From: Rhizobium oryzicola
GTDB lineage: Bacteria; Pseudomonadota; Alphaproteobacteria; Rhizobiales; Rhizobiaceae
Direction: 5' to 3'
DNA: 64,000 bases
NCBI RefSeq assembly: GCF_030504645.1
Contig: NZ_JAUKWQ010000006.1
Span: forward strand, 1 to 64,000
Below the pieces are notes generated by a model. The model was not told the DNA's origin. It saw nothing but the letters and a program-made list of their open reading frames with translations, and did not search any database. Each line of letters begins with the position of its first letter. Positions within the stretch are counted from its first letter, which is position 1. Below, piece after piece: positions 29,863 to 40,037 of this stretch. The translations under genes and the position numbers were made by a program.

Positions 29863-30220
29863 GGGTGCTCCCCTTCCAAAACAATAGGCATGTTTTCTTG
29901 ATAGAAAGCCCCCCTCTGGCCTGCTGGCCATCTCCCCCACAAGGGGGGAGAGGACTCGCTGCACCCTCTCGTTGAAATTGAGGTGCTGAGGATGTGGCAC
30001 GCTAAGCCCCTCCCTCTTGTTGGGAGAGAGTTGGGAGTGGCAACCCAGTCCCTCCTGCCGGCGGTGTCCTGGCGGGAGAGTGCGGCAAGTTTTCTCCCCC
30101 CTTGTGGGGGAGATGGCCGGCAGGCCAGAGGGGGCGTTTTGTCCAATGATCCTGACTTCAAATACCGTGAATCCCCGGCAGGACAAAGCCGGGGGCTTGG
30201 AACAAGCGACATTTTCAATG
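29863..30220. repeat. Mosaic repeat element splitting ccmA and ccmB
   Basis: Bases 29909-29952 and 30093-30134 are inverted copies of the same module found in ftsY, 140 bases apart. Between them lies CCCCTCCCTCTTGTTGGGAG, a second repeat-like segment. The remaining sequence holds no gene. In most ccm operons ccmA and ccmB abut or overlap, so this is an insertion into the operon. Confidence 0.85.
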
Positions 30221-30865
30221 TCATTCCCACTCCTCCGCCGTAAACTCGAAACCCTTCATTTCCAGCGGTTTCACATTAAGGAGTTCCAGAGGCTGGTGTG
30301 TGGCGGCGAGCAGCATTCCGCCCTGACTCTGATGATCCCGCATCAGCGAGGCAAGCAGCGCCTCTGCCTTCACATCCAAGGCCGCCGTTGGTTCGTCGAG
30401 GATCCAGACGGGTCGATAGGCGACCAGCAGCTTGGCAAAAGCCATGCGGCGCTGCTGACCGGCGGAGAGATAGGCGAAGGGAAGATGAAGAACCTGCTCA
30501 AGCTCCACCATGGCGGCGGCATCACCAATACTGAAACCCGCTCCGCCCTCCCGGTCTCCGAAAAAGCTTTTCCAGAAGGCGAGATTTTCGCGCACCGTCA
30601 GTTCCGGCTTCATTGCGTTGCGGTGTCCCAGATAATGCGCCTCTTCCGCGAGATTGGGCGCCTGGCGACCGTCCTTGTACGAAAGGTGAACTGATCCGGA
30701 AGGCGGTTTCAGAAGCCCCGCCAGAACCCGCAGCAGGGTGGATTTGCCCGAACCGTTGCGACCCGTCAGAACGAGGGCCTCGCCACCCTGCAAGTCGAAG
30801 GAAATGTTAGAGAATATCAAATCTTCGCCGCGATGGGCTGAGAGGTTTTCGGCAGTCAGCCGCAT
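30221..30865 (-). CDS. ccmA: Haem exporter ATP-binding protein CcmA
   Basis: CcmA powers release of holo-CcmE. The 214-residue ABC ATPase has Walker [15 protein letters not shown], the signature LSAGQQRRMAFAK and Walker B PVWILDEPTAALD. I chose the ATG at 30865 (MRLTAENLSAHRGE) rather than the open frame to 30931. It is first in the ccm operon and divergent from acnA across 266 bases. Confidence 0.96.
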   Translation of the reverse strand: MRLTAENLSAHRGEDLIFSNISFDLQGGEALVLTGRNGSGKSTLLRVLAGLLKPPSGSVHLSYKDGRQAPNLAEEAHYLGHRNAMKPELTVRENLAFWKSFFGDREGGAGFSIGDAAAMVELEQVLHLPFAYLSAGQQRRMAFAKLLVAYRPVWILDEPTAALDVKAEALLASLMRDHQSQGGMLLAATHQPLELLNVKPLEMKGFEFTAEEWE

Positions 30866-31029
30866 GCGGTTAGCCTTTGGTTTGCCATTTGCGTGATCGG
30901 GCGAAAAAATTCTGCCGAACCCCCCTGTCACGGTCTGGAACAGTTCTTAGAAATTATCTATAAGCTTCGCAACCACGCCAGCGGCCGGCGTGATTTTCAC
31001 TTTGCGCCGGACCTGAAGATTTCTCTTCT

Positions 31030-31094
31030 CGTGCGGACAGCGGAAATGGTCGTACCCGCATCCTGATGTGCATAAGTGCATAGGCGTCCGCACG
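31030..31094 (+). promoter_or_regulatory. Inverted repeat in the acnA upstream region
   Basis: CGTGCGGAC (31030-31038) and GTCCGCACG (31086-31094) pair perfectly over 9 bases, enclosing 47 bases that include two TGCATA copies. It ends 37 bases before the acnA GTG. It may be an mRNA leader structure; no known riboswitch class is recognised. Confidence 0.35.
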
Positions 31095-31131
31095 CGCGTG
31101 TTGGCTCTTGATATCAGCGGGGTTGTTTTCC

Positions 31132-33828
31132 GTGACCAAATCTCTCGATAGCTTCAATTGCCGGTCTGTTCTGACCGTCAACGGCAAGGACTACGTTTAT
31201 TACAGCCTGCCGAAGGCGGAGGCCAATGGCCTTCCCGGCGTGTCCAAGCTTCCCTTCTCCATGAAGGTTCTTCTGGAAAACCTGCTGCGCTTCGAAGACG
31301 GCAAGTCCGTCACCAAGGAGCAGATCCTCCAGGTTGCCGAATGGCTGAACAACAAGGGCAAGGTCGAGAACGAAATCGCCTATCGCCCGGCCCGCGTCCT
31401 GATGCAGGACTTCACCGGCGTTCCGGCTGTCGTTGACCTGGCTGCCATGCGTGATGGCATCAAGTCGCTCGGTGGCGATCCGGAAAAGATCAACCCGCTC
31501 GTTCCTGTCGACCTCGTCATCGACCACTCGGTCATCGTCGACGAATTTGGCAACCCGAACGCCTTTGCCCGCAACGTCGAACTCGAATACCAGCGCAATG
31601 GCGAGCGTTACCGCTTCCTGAAGTGGGGCCAGCAGGCGTTTAAGAACTTCCGCGTCGTTCCTCCGGGTACGGGCATCTGTCACCAGGTGAACTTCGAATA
31701 TCTCGGCCAGACTGTCTGGACGAAGGACGAAGACGGCGAAACGATCGCCTATCCCGACACCTGCGTCGGCACCGACTCCCACACGACGATGATCAACGGT
31801 CTCGGCGTTCTGGGCTGGGGCGTTGGCGGTATCGAAGCTGAAGCGGCCATGCTCGGCCAGCCGGTTTCCATGCTTCTGCCTGAGGTCGTCGGCTTCAAGC
31901 TGACCGGCACGCTGAAGGAAGGCGTCACCGCAACCGACCTCGTTCTGACTGTCGTGCAGATGCTGCGCAAGAAGGGCGTTGTCTCCAAGTTCGTCGAATT
32001 CTACGGCACGGGTCTCGACACGCTGCCGGTTGCCGACCGCGCAACGATCGGTAACATGGGTCCGGAATACGGCGCAACCTGTGGTTTCTTCCCGGTCGAT
32101 TCGGCCACCGTCGGCTATCTCGACATGTCCGGCCGCACCAAAGATCGTATTGCCCTCGTTGAAGCCTATTCCAAGGCTCAGGGCATGTGGCGCGAAGGCG
32201 ACGGTTCCGACCTCGTCTTCACCGATACGCTGGAACTTGATCTCGGCGACGTCGTGCCGTCCATGGCTGGCCCGAAGCGTCCGGAAGGCCGTCTGCCGCT
32301 CGAAACCATTGCCCCGAACTTCGCGACCGCCCTCGAAGGCGATTACAAGAAGCCGGGCCAGCTGTCTCAGCGCTGGGCTGTCGAAGGCACGGATTTCGAC
32401 CTCGGCCATGGCGACGTGGCGATTGCTGCCATCACCTCCTGCACCAACACGTCGAACCCGAGCGTTCTGATTGCTGCCGGTCTTCTCGCCCGCAACGCCG
32501 TTGCCAAGGGTCTGAAGTCCAAGCCGTGGGTCAAGACCTCGCTGGCACCCGGATCCCAGGTCGTCGGCGAATATTTGGAAAAGTCCGGTCTCCAGAAGGA
32601 GCTCGATGCCCTCGGCTTCAACCTTGTCGGTTTCGGCTGCACCACCTGCATCGGCAACTCCGGTCCGCTGCCCGCGCCGATCTCCAAGACGATCAATGAC
32701 AAGGGCATCATTGCTGCCGGCGTTCTCTCCGGTAACCGCAACTTCGAAGGCCGTATCTCGCCGGACGTTCAGGCGAACTACCTGGCTTCTCCGCCGCTGG
32801 TTGTGGCCTACGCTCTCGCCGGCACGGTTCAGAAGGACCTGACGAGCGAGCCGCTGGGCGAAGACCGTGACGGTAACCCTGTTTACCTGAAGGACATCTG
32901 GCCGACTTCCGCAGAAGTGCAGGAGTTCATCCAGAAGTATGTGACCCGCGAACTTTTCGAAACCAAGTATGCCGACGTCTTCAAGGGCGATGCAAACTGG
33001 CAGGCCGTGCAGGTTCCGGAAGGGCAGACCTATGCCTGGGACGACAAGTCGACCTATGTGCAGAACCCGCCTTACTTCGTCGGCATGCCGAAGAAGGCTG
33101 GCGTCGGTACCGAGAACATCGTCAATGCCCGCGTTCTCGGCCTGTTCGGCGACAAGATCACCACCGACCATATTTCTCCGGCCGGTTCGATCAAGGCGCA
33201 GTCTCCGGCGGGTGCTTACCTGATCGATAACGGAGTGTCCGTTGCTGACTTCAATCAGTACGGCACGCGTCGCGGTAACCATGAAGTCATGATGCGCGGC
33301 ACTTTCGCCAACATCCGCATTCGCAACTTCATGCTTGGCCCGAACGGCAAGGAAGGCGGCTACACCGTCCACTATCCGTCCAAGGAAGAGATGTCGATCT
33401 ACGACGCGGCCATGAAGTACAAGGCTGAAGGTACGCCGCTGGTCATCTTCGCAGGCGTTGAATACGGCAACGGTTCCTCGCGTGACTGGGCTGCCAAGGG
33501 CACCAACCTGCTCGGCGTTCGCGCCGTGATCGCCCAGTCCTTCGAGCGTATTCACCGCTCGAACCTGGTCGGCATGGGCGTCATCCCCTTCGTCTTCGAA
33601 GAAGGTACGAACTGGCAGAGCCTGGATCTCAAGGGCGATGAGACCGTCACCATCGAGGGCCTCAACGGCGAGATCAAGCCGCGCGAGTGGAAGACTGCGA
33701 AGATCACCTATGCCGACGGTACGGTGAAGGAAATCAAGATCCTCTGCCGCATCGATACGCTGGACGAAGTCACTTACGTCAACAATGGCGGCATCCTGCA
33801 GACGGTTCTGCGCGATCTCGCTGCGTAA
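31132..33828 (+). CDS. acnA: Aconitate hydratase A
   Basis: AcnA isomerises citrate to isocitrate in the TCA cycle. The 898-residue protein has [4Fe-4S] cysteines in [11 protein letters not shown] and [11 protein letters not shown], substrate-binding [20 protein letters not shown], and [18 protein letters not shown]-like sequence in the swivel domain ([18 protein letters not shown]). The start is GTG at 31132 ([12 protein letters not shown]), the usual family start; a TTG upstream at 31108 is less likely. A strong terminator follows. Confidence 0.97.
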   Translation: MTKSLDSFNCRSVLTVNGKDYVYYSLPKAEANGLPGVSKLPFSMKVLLENLLRFEDGKSVTKEQILQVAEWLNNKGKVENEIAYRPARVLMQDFTGVPAVVDLAAMRDGIKSLGGDPEKINPLVPVDLVIDHSVIVDEFGNPNAFARNVELEYQRNGERYRFLKWGQQAFKNFRVVPPGTGICHQVNFEYLGQTVWTKDEDGETIAYPDTCVGTDSHTTMINGLGVLGWGVGGIEAEAAMLGQPVSMLLPEVVGFKLTGTLKEGVTATDLVLTVVQMLRKKGVVSKFVEFYGTGLDTLPVADRATIGNMGPEYGATCGFFPVDSATVGYLDMSGRTKDRIALVEAYSKAQGMWREGDGSDLVFTDTLELDLGDVVPSMAGPKRPEGRLPLETIAPNFATALEGDYKKPGQLSQRWAVEGTDFDLGHGDVAIAAITSCTNTSNPSVLIAAGLLARNAVAKGLKSKPWVKTSLAPGSQVVGEYLEKSGLQKELDALGFNLVGFGCTTCIGNSGPLPAPISKTINDKGIIAAGVLSGNRNFEGRISPDVQANYLASPPLVVAYALAGTVQKDLTSEPLGEDRDGNPVYLKDIWPTSAEVQEFIQKYVTRELFETKYADVFKGDANWQAVQVPEGQTYAWDDKSTYVQNPPYFVGMPKKAGVGTENIVNARVLGLFGDKITTDHISPAGSIKAQSPAGAYLIDNGVSVADFNQYGTRRGNHEVMMRGTFANIRIRNFMLGPNGKEGGYTVHYPSKEEMSIYDAAMKYKAEGTPLVIFAGVEYGNGSSRDWAAKGTNLLGVRAVIAQSFERIHRSNLVGMGVIPFVFEEGTNWQSLDLKGDETVTIEGLNGEIKPREWKTAKITYADGTVKEIKILCRIDTLDEVTYVNNGGILQTVLRDLAA

Positions 33829-33846
33829 ATTTTAATGCTTCGAAAG

Positions 33847-33876
33847 GCCGCCGGACGCATGTTCGGCGGCTTTTTT
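33847..33876 (+). terminator. Rho-independent terminator of acnA
   Basis: GCCGCCGGA pairs with TTCGGCGGC (one G-T pair) around a six-base loop and is followed by TTTTTT. It lies 18 bases after the acnA stop. Confidence 0.92.
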
Positions 33877-34009
33877 GCGCGCCACGGTTTTGAAGAGTGA
33901 AATGTCACCCCCTTGTGACTTCCGCTTGATGGCGCTCATCTATAGTTTCCGCTCAGCACTTGATGCTTTTGCCGAAAGATTTGAGACGATCCTGAAGGGG
34001 CCCCCGTTC

Positions 34010-34768
34010 ATGCTGGTTGATCTGCGTACCGTTGCCCTGATGGCCGCCTGCCTGTTCAGCGCAACCGCGTCTGCAGGAGAGGACGGCAGTGTGGCGCCAA
34101 AGGGTGTCGTTGAACTCTTTACGTCTCAGGGCTGCGCATCCTGCCCGCCCGCCGATGCCAATCTGAAGAAGTTGGTCGAACAGGGCGATGTCATCGCTCT
34201 CTCCTACCACGTGGATTACTGGAACTATGTCGGTTGGACCGACACGATGAGTTCCAAGGAAAATACCGAACGCCAGTATGGCTATGCTCATTCTTTTGGC
34301 CGCAGCAGCGTCTATACGCCTCAAGCCGTAATCAACGGCCGCGACCATGTGAAGGGGACCGATCTGGGGGCGATCAATACCAAGATCGACACGCTGCGAG
34401 ACAAGGGGCAGGGGCTGACCGTTCCCGTGCAGGCCCAGATGAAGGGCGACGAAATGGAGATCGAGATCGGGCAAGGCCAGGGACGCGCCGATGTCGTGGT
34501 CGCCTATTTCACCCGCAAGGATCAGGTCAATGTTCTGCGCGGCGAAAATGGTGGCCGGCAGATGGAATACTGGCACAGCGTGTATGACGTGCAGACTGTG
34601 GGCATGTGGGATGGTCAGGCCATGAAGGTGACCTTGCCCGCCAAGACCATGGGCAAATCCAAGAAGGACGGTTGCGCTATCCTGCTTCAGTCGTCCAGCG
34701 CCAACGGTGAGCCGGCCGCTATCCTCGGTGCTGCCATGGTCATGGCTGGGCGCAAGCGCGCGCCTTGA
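34010..34768 (+). CDS. DUF1223 thioredoxin-like exported protein
   Basis: The 252-residue protein starts with a signal peptide (LRTVALMAACLFSATASA). The mature part begins with VVELFTSQGCASCPPADANL, whose CASC resembles a thioredoxin active site, then VIALSYHVDYWNYVGWTDTM, the hallmark of DUF1223. A periplasmic redox role is possible but unproven. The ATG at 34010 sits right at the signal peptide. It lies between acnA and DUF2794, an order I recall from other Rhizobiaceae. Confidence 0.9.
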   Translation: MLVDLRTVALMAACLFSATASAGEDGSVAPKGVVELFTSQGCASCPPADANLKKLVEQGDVIALSYHVDYWNYVGWTDTMSSKENTERQYGYAHSFGRSSVYTPQAVINGRDHVKGTDLGAINTKIDTLRDKGQGLTVPVQAQMKGDEMEIEIGQGQGRADVVVAYFTRKDQVNVLRGENGGRQMEYWHSVYDVQTVGMWDGQAMKVTLPAKTMGKSKKDGCAILLQSSSANGEPAAILGAAMVMAGRKRAP

Positions 34769-35058
34769 GGATTTCTTTTCTGGATGTACCGGCGGTCCGG
34801 CCTGAAGCGCTGGGGGCTGGGGGTAAGGTCAACGCTGGAGGCCGGACCTATCTGGCGCAAGGGCGCCAACCGGTGATGCTTTATGCATCCCGAATCCGGC
34901 AGTCTTTTGTTCGAAATTAGGCATGAACGAAAAGAGCGGTACATCGTTTGGCTCTTGTTCAACCCGCGTCGACTTAAGTGAACTGTGACGACCCGGTTGC
35001 TTTTTGTGCCATCTGAGGCACATTGTCATGAATCTGATAAATGGCTTTAGGAGATGGC

Positions 35059-35448
35059 ATGACCGATCAGCCTGATTTTCAGGGCCGTCAAGCTTCGCAG
35101 GATGCAGACGTCGTTGTCGATCTCAGTCAGTATCGGCAAAACAAGGACCCGCTTCCGGTCACCTTTCATCGCCGCGAGTTGGACCAGATCCTCTGGATCT
35201 ATGGTCGCATGGTGGGCGAAGGCGAATGGAAGGACTACGCCATCGATCATCTCAAGGACAAGGCGGTGTTTTCCGTCTTCAAACGATCGGGTGAGATGCC
35301 GCTCTACCGGATCGAGAAAAATCCGAAACTTGCTTCTAAGCAGGGCGCCTACAGCGTTGTGAATACGCATGGCATGGTGCTGAAGCGCGGCCACGAGCTG
35401 AAGCAGGTGCTGAAGGTGTTTGACAAGGTGCTAAAGCTGGTTGAATAG
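35059..35448 (+). CDS. DUF2794 family protein
   Basis: The 129-residue cytosolic protein matches the alphaproteobacterial DUF2794 family: VTFHRRELDQILWIYGRMV, EWKDYAIDHLKDKAVFSVF, and LYRIEKNPKL. Its function is unknown. The ATG at 35059 is preceded by AGGAGA at a good distance. A convergent DUF4214 gene ends 7 bases away. Confidence 0.9.
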   Translation: MTDQPDFQGRQASQDADVVVDLSQYRQNKDPLPVTFHRRELDQILWIYGRMVGEGEWKDYAIDHLKDKAVFSVFKRSGEMPLYRIEKNPKLASKQGAYSVVNTHGMVLKRGHELKQVLKVFDKVLKLVE

Positions 35449-35455
35449 GCAGTCG

Positions 35456-36007
35456 TTACCAGTGAGGATCCACGCTTGCGGAACTGATTCCGGTGAACTG
35501 GATGCCCTCCGTCGTCAGTGTTTGTACAGCAATCTTGATTTCCATTTCGGTAGGTACGTGGGTCGCATCCACCTTGTTGAGGAAGTTGGCTCCGTATCTG
35601 GTTGCCCAGGATCCGGAGTAGCCTAAGATCTCTGGCGGGGTGTCCAATTCCGCTGTGAACTTCTGTGCGGTTGAAGACTTAGCATCCAGCGATAACTTGT
35701 CCTGGTCTGATGCAGATGCTGCCATTGCCAGAGCAACTTGCGAAACGGTTGCCCCCGAAGCCAGTTTTTGAACCCAGTAAGATTGGCCGCTTTCATCAGG
35801 ATTTCGGTTGAATAGGCTCTGGTAAAGAGTCTTCACGATGTCGGTGTTCGACAGGCCGGCATATCGCGCCTTGAACTCATAGGTTTGCGAGAGATCGGGA
35901 AGACCAGAAAGATCCGTGCCATCTTTGGTCAAGGTGCGAAACCATTGCGATCCGGTGGGGTCGGCAGGTCTGCCTAGTAATGCGACAAACAGCGTCGATA
36001 TGTTCAC
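35456..36007 (-). CDS. Lone DUF4214 domain protein
   Basis: The 183-residue protein carries DUF4214 features twice: STLFVALLGRPADPTGSQWF and KTLYQSLFNRNPDESGQSYW, followed by ALAMAASASDQDK. DUF4214 usually occurs in large secreted or calcium-binding proteins; here it stands alone with no signal peptide or RTX repeats. The GTG at 36007 has GGGGAG ten bases upstream; a TTG at 36037 is in frame. Its base composition looks more A/T-rich than its neighbours, which suggests acquisition. Confidence 0.75.
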   Translation of the reverse strand: MNISTLFVALLGRPADPTGSQWFRTLTKDGTDLSGLPDLSQTYEFKARYAGLSNTDIVKTLYQSLFNRNPDESGQSYWVQKLASGATVSQVALAMAASASDQDKLSLDAKSSTAQKFTAELDTPPEILGYSGSWATRYGANFLNKVDATHVPTEMEIKIAVQTLTTEGIQFTGISSASVDPHW

Positions 36008-36109
36008 GGCGAGTGTTCTCCCCAGCAAGGAGTACAATACTATCCGACCTCTCTCCTGATTGAAGAGAATTCGCCTCCGTATCCCCAGATTGAATTCAGT
36101 GTGAAAATC

Positions 36110-36667
36110 TTACGCGGGAAGCAGGGAACCCGGATAGGTCCCAGTATCCGGGTCCGTGTTGTTACCCTCGCCCAGTTCCCGCTGCATGAAGATGGTGTCC
36201 AGCCATTGCCCATGCTTGAAGCCGGTGCCGGTCATGGTGCCAACCATGCGGAAACCGAGGGCCGAGTGGAGACCTGCCGATGCGGGGCTTGCGCCACCGA
36301 TGACAGCCACCATCTGACGAAAACCAAGAGCCGTGCAGCGCTCCACCAGTTCCCTCAGAAGCAGCTTGCCGATACCGCGGCCTTGTGCTGAGGGCGCCAG
36401 ATAGATCGAGTCCTCCACCAGCCAGCGATAGGCCGGGCGCGTCCTGAAGGCGGAGGCATAGGCATAGCCCAACATCTGCCCGTTCTCGCTTTCCGCCACG
36501 ATATAGGGGTAGCCCTTGTTGATGATACCTGTGAAACGATCAGTCATTTCCGCTTCGTCCGGTGGCGTCAGCTCATAGCTCGCGGTGCCGTTCAGCACGC
36601 TATCCCTGTAAATGGTTGTAATGTTGGGAATGTCTGAGAGGGAAGCGTTGCGAAGGTGAATGGTCAT
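36110..36667 (-). CDS. GNAT acetyltransferase, phosphinothricin type
   Basis: The 185-residue enzyme resembles the phosphinothricin/methionine sulfone N-acetyltransferase group: LRNASLSDIPNITTIYRDSV at the N-terminus, EDSIYLAPSAQGRGIGKLLL as the acetyl-CoA loop, and SAGLHSALGFRMVGTM. The substrate is probably an amino acid analogue. The ATG at 36667 begins at the conserved fold; the longer frame to 36982 has no family similarity. Confidence 0.88.
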   Translation of the reverse strand: MTIHLRNASLSDIPNITTIYRDSVLNGTASYELTPPDEAEMTDRFTGIINKGYPYIVAESENGQMLGYAYASAFRTRPAYRWLVEDSIYLAPSAQGRGIGKLLLRELVERCTALGFRQMVAVIGGASPASAGLHSALGFRMVGTMTGTGFKHGQWLDTIFMQRELGEGNNTDPDTGTYPGSLLPA

Positions 36668-37013
36668 GAAGGCTGGCCCGCAAATTCTATGTCTCACGCA
36701 TAGGCCTAGGGCTCTCACCCTACAAGCAGGACCTGCAACGAGGCACGGAAAAAAGCAACACCATGAAGGTTCAACGAGCGCTGTGAGAGCTCTCCCAGAC
36801 TGGCGTTCAGTATGATGATGACTTTGCGGATAACGGCAATGATGACGATGGTTTGCGCGGCCCAAGTCCCGCCACTTCACGCATCGTTTCGACGGTGGTG
36901 CAACCACCATGAAGATAACCAAGGCCGGAACATATATCCGATGTTCCGGCCCTAATGCATAAGGAAGCCGCGGATTTCTCACTAGCGGCTTCGGTATTGC
37001 AGACGATTACGGC
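36668..37013. other. Gap between the GNAT gene and argG with two hairpins
   Basis: Bases 36923-36951 are GGCCGGAACAT and ATGTTCCGGCC, a perfect 11 bp inverted repeat with a 7-base loop. Bases 36964-36992 are GAAGCCGC and GCGGCTTC with a 13-base loop. Both lie downstream of argG on its strand and probably end its transcript, though the T tracts are weak. The rest holds the promoter of the GNAT gene and no gene I can support. Confidence 0.55.
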
Positions 37014-38237
37014 TTACTTGCCGAGATTGCGCTTGGCGAGCGTGCGCAAGCGCAGCGCGTTGAGCTTGATGAAGCCGGCAGCATCCTTCTGGTCATAGGC
37101 GCCCTGGTCGTCTTCGAAGGTCACCAGCTTGTCGGAGTAAAGCGACTTCTCAGATTCGCGACCGGTAACCATGACATTGCCCTTGTAGAGCTTCAGCGTC
37201 ACTTCGCCTTCCACATGCTCCTGGCTCTTGTCGATCAGGGCCTGCAGCATTTCGCGCTCCGGCGAGAACCAGAAGCCGTAATAAATCAGTTCGGCGTAGC
37301 GCGGCATGATCTCATCCTTGAGGTGAGCTGCACCACGGTCGAGTGTGATCGATTCGATCGCACGGTGTGCGGCCAGTAGGATCGTGCCACCGGGGGTTTC
37401 GTAAACGCCGCGGCTCTTCATGCCGACGAAACGGTTTTCCACGAGATCAAGGCGACCGATACCATTGTCGCGGCCGTAATCGTTCAGCTTGGCCAAGAGC
37501 GTTGCCGGCGACAGGCGTTCGCCATTGATGGAAACGGCATCACCCTTTTCAAAGCCGATCTTGATGACCGTTGCCTTGTCGGGGGCAGCCTCCGGAGAGA
37601 TCGTGCGCATATGCACATATTCCGGAGCTTCCTGGCTCGGATCTTCCAGAACCTTGCCCTCGGAAGAGGAGTGCAGGAGGTTCGCATCGACGGAGAACGG
37701 CGCTTCGCCCTTCTTGTCCTTGGCAACAGGGATCTGGTGCTGTTCCGCGAAGTTCAGGAGGTCCGTGCGGCTCTTGAACGACCAGTCGCGCCAGGGGGCG
37801 ATGATCTTGATATCCGGGTTCAGCGCGTAAGCGGAAAGCTCGAAGCGAACCTGGTCGTTGCCCTTGCCGGTCGCGCCGTGGGCAATCGCGTCAGCGCCGG
37901 TCTTCTTGGCAATCTCGATGAGGTGCTTGGAAATCAGCGGGCGAGCAATGGAGGTGCCGAGCAGGTAGACGCCTTCATAGACGGCGTTGGCGCGGAACAT
38001 CGGGAAGACGAAATCGCGGACGAACTCTTCTCGGACATCCTCAATGAAGATCTCCTTGATACCCAGCATCTCGGCCTTCTTGCGGGCCGGCTCGAGTTCT
38101 TCACCCTGGCCGAGGTCGGCGGTGAAGGTCACGACTTCGGCGCCGAGTTCGGTCTGGAGCCATTTCAGGATGATGGAGGTGTCGAGACCACCTGAATAGG
38201 CAAGCACGACCTTCTTTACGTCTTTCGGAAGAGCCAT
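37014..38237 (-). CDS. argG: Argininosuccinate synthase
   Basis: ArgG condenses citrulline and aspartate in arginine synthesis. The 407-residue protein has the PP-loop [16 protein letters not shown] at the N-terminus, [16 protein letters not shown], and the C-terminal [20 protein letters not shown]. The ATG at 38237 (MALPKDVKK) is the family start. A hairpin CGGGTTC-AGGG-GAACCCG lies about 25 bases upstream of it in the leader. Confidence 0.97.
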   Translation of the reverse strand: MALPKDVKKVVLAYSGGLDTSIILKWLQTELGAEVVTFTADLGQGEELEPARKKAEMLGIKEIFIEDVREEFVRDFVFPMFRANAVYEGVYLLGTSIARPLISKHLIEIAKKTGADAIAHGATGKGNDQVRFELSAYALNPDIKIIAPWRDWSFKSRTDLLNFAEQHQIPVAKDKKGEAPFSVDANLLHSSSEGKVLEDPSQEAPEYVHMRTISPEAAPDKATVIKIGFEKGDAVSINGERLSPATLLAKLNDYGRDNGIGRLDLVENRFVGMKSRGVYETPGGTILLAAHRAIESITLDRGAAHLKDEIMPRYAELIYYGFWFSPEREMLQALIDKSQEHVEGEVTLKLYKGNVMVTGRESEKSLYSDKLVTFEDDQGAYDQKDAAGFIKLNALRLRTLAKRNLGK

Positions 38238-38423
38238 TTCTAAACGTTCCGTCTGGAGAATACGGGTTCCCCTGAACCCGCTGCAAGTCTTGGATCGCGG
38301 CACTTTTAGCGAGTTTGTCGAAAGGCGCAAGGGTAGCAACGACGCGGTTCGGCAGTTGAAAGTGGGGGGCGTCTGCCCATATCCTCCGCGACCTCGAAAC
38401 CAGAGACTGGAGGAGTTCAGCTC

Positions 38424-39284
38424 ATGACTGTTCAACACCCCGCCCTTGTCAAAGGCCATGTGGCCGTGATCACCGGTGCCGCCTCCGGCATTGGATTGGC
38501 CGCCGCCAAGGCCTTCGCACAGCTGGGATTGTGCGTTGTCCTTGCCGATCTGGATGGCGAGAAGCTTTCCGCAGCGGCGCAGGACGTCGCTGCCCTTGCC
38601 GAAGGTGGTGAGGCTGACGTCGTGGCAATTAGCACCGATGTCTCGCGCCTTGACGAATTGGAGGCTTTGGAACGCGCGGTTCTGCAGCGATTCGGCCGCG
38701 TTCACGTGCTGATGAACAATGCCGGCATCCAGCCTGGCAGCAGCCTGTTCGGGCCGCAGATCAATTGGGATAATGTGCTGGCCGTCAACCTGATGGGCGT
38801 GATCCATGGCACGCGCGTCTTTGCGCCCAACATGATAGCCCATAAGGATGCGGCGCTCATCATCAACACCGGCTCCAAACAGGGCATCACAACGCCCCCG
38901 GGTGACCCCGCCTACAATGTCTCCAAGGCAGGCGTGAAGGCGTTCACCGAAGCGCTGGAGCACGAGCTTCGCAATACGGAAGGCTGTCAGGTGACATCGC
39001 ACCTGCTGATCCCCGGCTTTGTCTATACCGGCCTGACCGCCAATGGCCGCACGGAAAAGCCGGCTGCCGCCTGGACGCCGGAACAGACGGTCGATTTCAT
39101 GCTGACGAGCCTGGAGCGGGGCGACTTCTACATTCTCTGCCCAGACAACGATGTCGACCGCAAGACTGACGAGCGCCGCATTCTCTGGGCCGCAAACGAC
39201 ATTATCCAGAACCGCCCGCCGCTGTCGCGCTGGCATGCAGAGCATGCGGATTCAGCCAAGACCTTCATTAGCCAAAGAGACTGA
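38424..39284 (+). CDS. Short-chain dehydrogenase/reductase
   Basis: The 286-residue NAD(P)-dependent oxidoreductase has [15 protein letters not shown] (nucleotide binding), NNAGIQ, and catalytic [13 protein letters not shown] (Tyr-x-x-x-Lys) with the Ser in IINTGSKQG. The Asp in LADLDGEKL after strand 2 favours NAD. The C-terminal part is longer than minimal SDRs. The substrate is unknown. It is divergent from argG across 186 bases. Confidence 0.9.
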   Translation: MTVQHPALVKGHVAVITGAASGIGLAAAKAFAQLGLCVVLADLDGEKLSAAAQDVAALAEGGEADVVAISTDVSRLDELEALERAVLQRFGRVHVLMNNAGIQPGSSLFGPQINWDNVLAVNLMGVIHGTRVFAPNMIAHKDAALIINTGSKQGITTPPGDPAYNVSKAGVKAFTEALEHELRNTEGCQVTSHLLIPGFVYTGLTANGRTEKPAAAWTPEQTVDFMLTSLERGDFYILCPDNDVDRKTDERRILWAANDIIQNRPPLSRWHAEHADSAKTFISQRD

Positions 39285-39310
39285 TTGGCAAAGGCGAAGC
39301 ACCAAGATAA

Positions 39311-39338
39311 GTCTCGGAGATAACTGCATCTCCGAGAC
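39311..39338 (+). promoter_or_regulatory. Perfect hairpin before the LysE-family gene
   Basis: GTCTCGGAGA (39311-39320) and TCTCCGAGAC (39329-39338) form a perfect 10 bp inverted repeat with an 8-base loop. It ends 6 bases before the ATG at 39345, and the left arm holds the only GGAG. It may control translation, be an operator, or end the SDR transcript. Confidence 0.45.
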
Positions 39339-39344
39339 GCCGCC

Positions 39345-39986
39345 ATGGATTTTCTGCCGAGCCTTCCGACCTTTCTTGCCTTCAGCGTGGCGATCCTGCT
39401 TCTGGCCATCACGCCCGGGCCCGACATGACGCTGTGGATCAGCCGATCTCTTCGTGACGGGCGATCGACTGGCCTCATGGTGCTGGCCGGCACCAGCTTC
39501 GGCATCTCGATCCACACGCTTCTGGTGGCCTTTGGCATCTCGGCGCTGATCGTCGCTTCGCCCACGGCCTTCCTGCTGCTGAAGACCGGTGGCGCAGGCT
39601 ATCTGCTCTGGCTGGCCTTCCAGGCAATCCGGCACGGCTCGAACTTTGTTGTGAAAGCGGATGGCGAGGCCTCAGCATCGCGTGCGGATGCCTTCGTCAA
39701 CGGCTTGTGGGTCAATCTTCTGAACCCGAAGGTGATCATCTTCTTCATGACTTTTCTGCCGCAATTCGTGACGGCAGACGATCCGCATGTTACCGGCAAG
39801 CTGATCTTCCTGGGCCTCTGGTCGATCATCCTGTCACTGCCGATCGGGTTCGGCATCATATATGGCGCGGATTTCCTGTCCGGCTGGCTACAGGCCAACA
39901 GAAAGATCCTGCGCGGCATCGACTACACCTTCGCCGGTGTCTTTTCGATTTTTGCCGTCAAGATCCTGATGACCCAGTCGCGCTGA
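39345..39986 (+). CDS. LysE family exporter
   Basis: The 213-residue protein has six membrane helices and the N-terminal LysE/RhtB signature LLLAITPGPDMTLWISRSL, then GLWVNLLNPKVIIFFMTFLPQF. These proteins export amino acids or related metabolites. No regulator of the ArgP/LysG type is adjacent. A perfect hairpin precedes the start codon. MarR and FUSC genes follow after 75 bases but with their own promoter. Confidence 0.9.
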   Translation: MDFLPSLPTFLAFSVAILLLAITPGPDMTLWISRSLRDGRSTGLMVLAGTSFGISIHTLLVAFGISALIVASPTAFLLLKTGGAGYLLWLAFQAIRHGSNFVVKADGEASASRADAFVNGLWVNLLNPKVIIFFMTFLPQFVTADDPHVTGKLIFLGLWSIILSLPIGFGIIYGADFLSGWLQANRKILRGIDYTFAGVFSIFAVKILMTQSR

Positions 39987-40037
39987 CATCACTGTTTTCC
40001 GCATAGCTCCGCTGCGTTCGCGGCACTTTAAAAATAT

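Noticed and set aside
29203-30186. Long ccmB frame with ~108 extra N-terminal residues
   Set aside because: The extension is the translated palindromic repeat; ccmB has a proper start with GGAGG at 29862.
31114-33555. An 813-codon frame antisense to acnA
   Set aside because: acnA is clear on the other strand; the antisense product has no family features.
36812-36955. A 47-codon plus-strand frame starting with three Met
   Set aside because: It runs through a hairpin that suits the argG terminator, has no ribosome site and no similarity I recognise.
37014-39245. argG frame extended to 743 codons
   Set aside because: The added part is antisense to the SDR gene; argG begins at 38237 with the normal family N-terminus.
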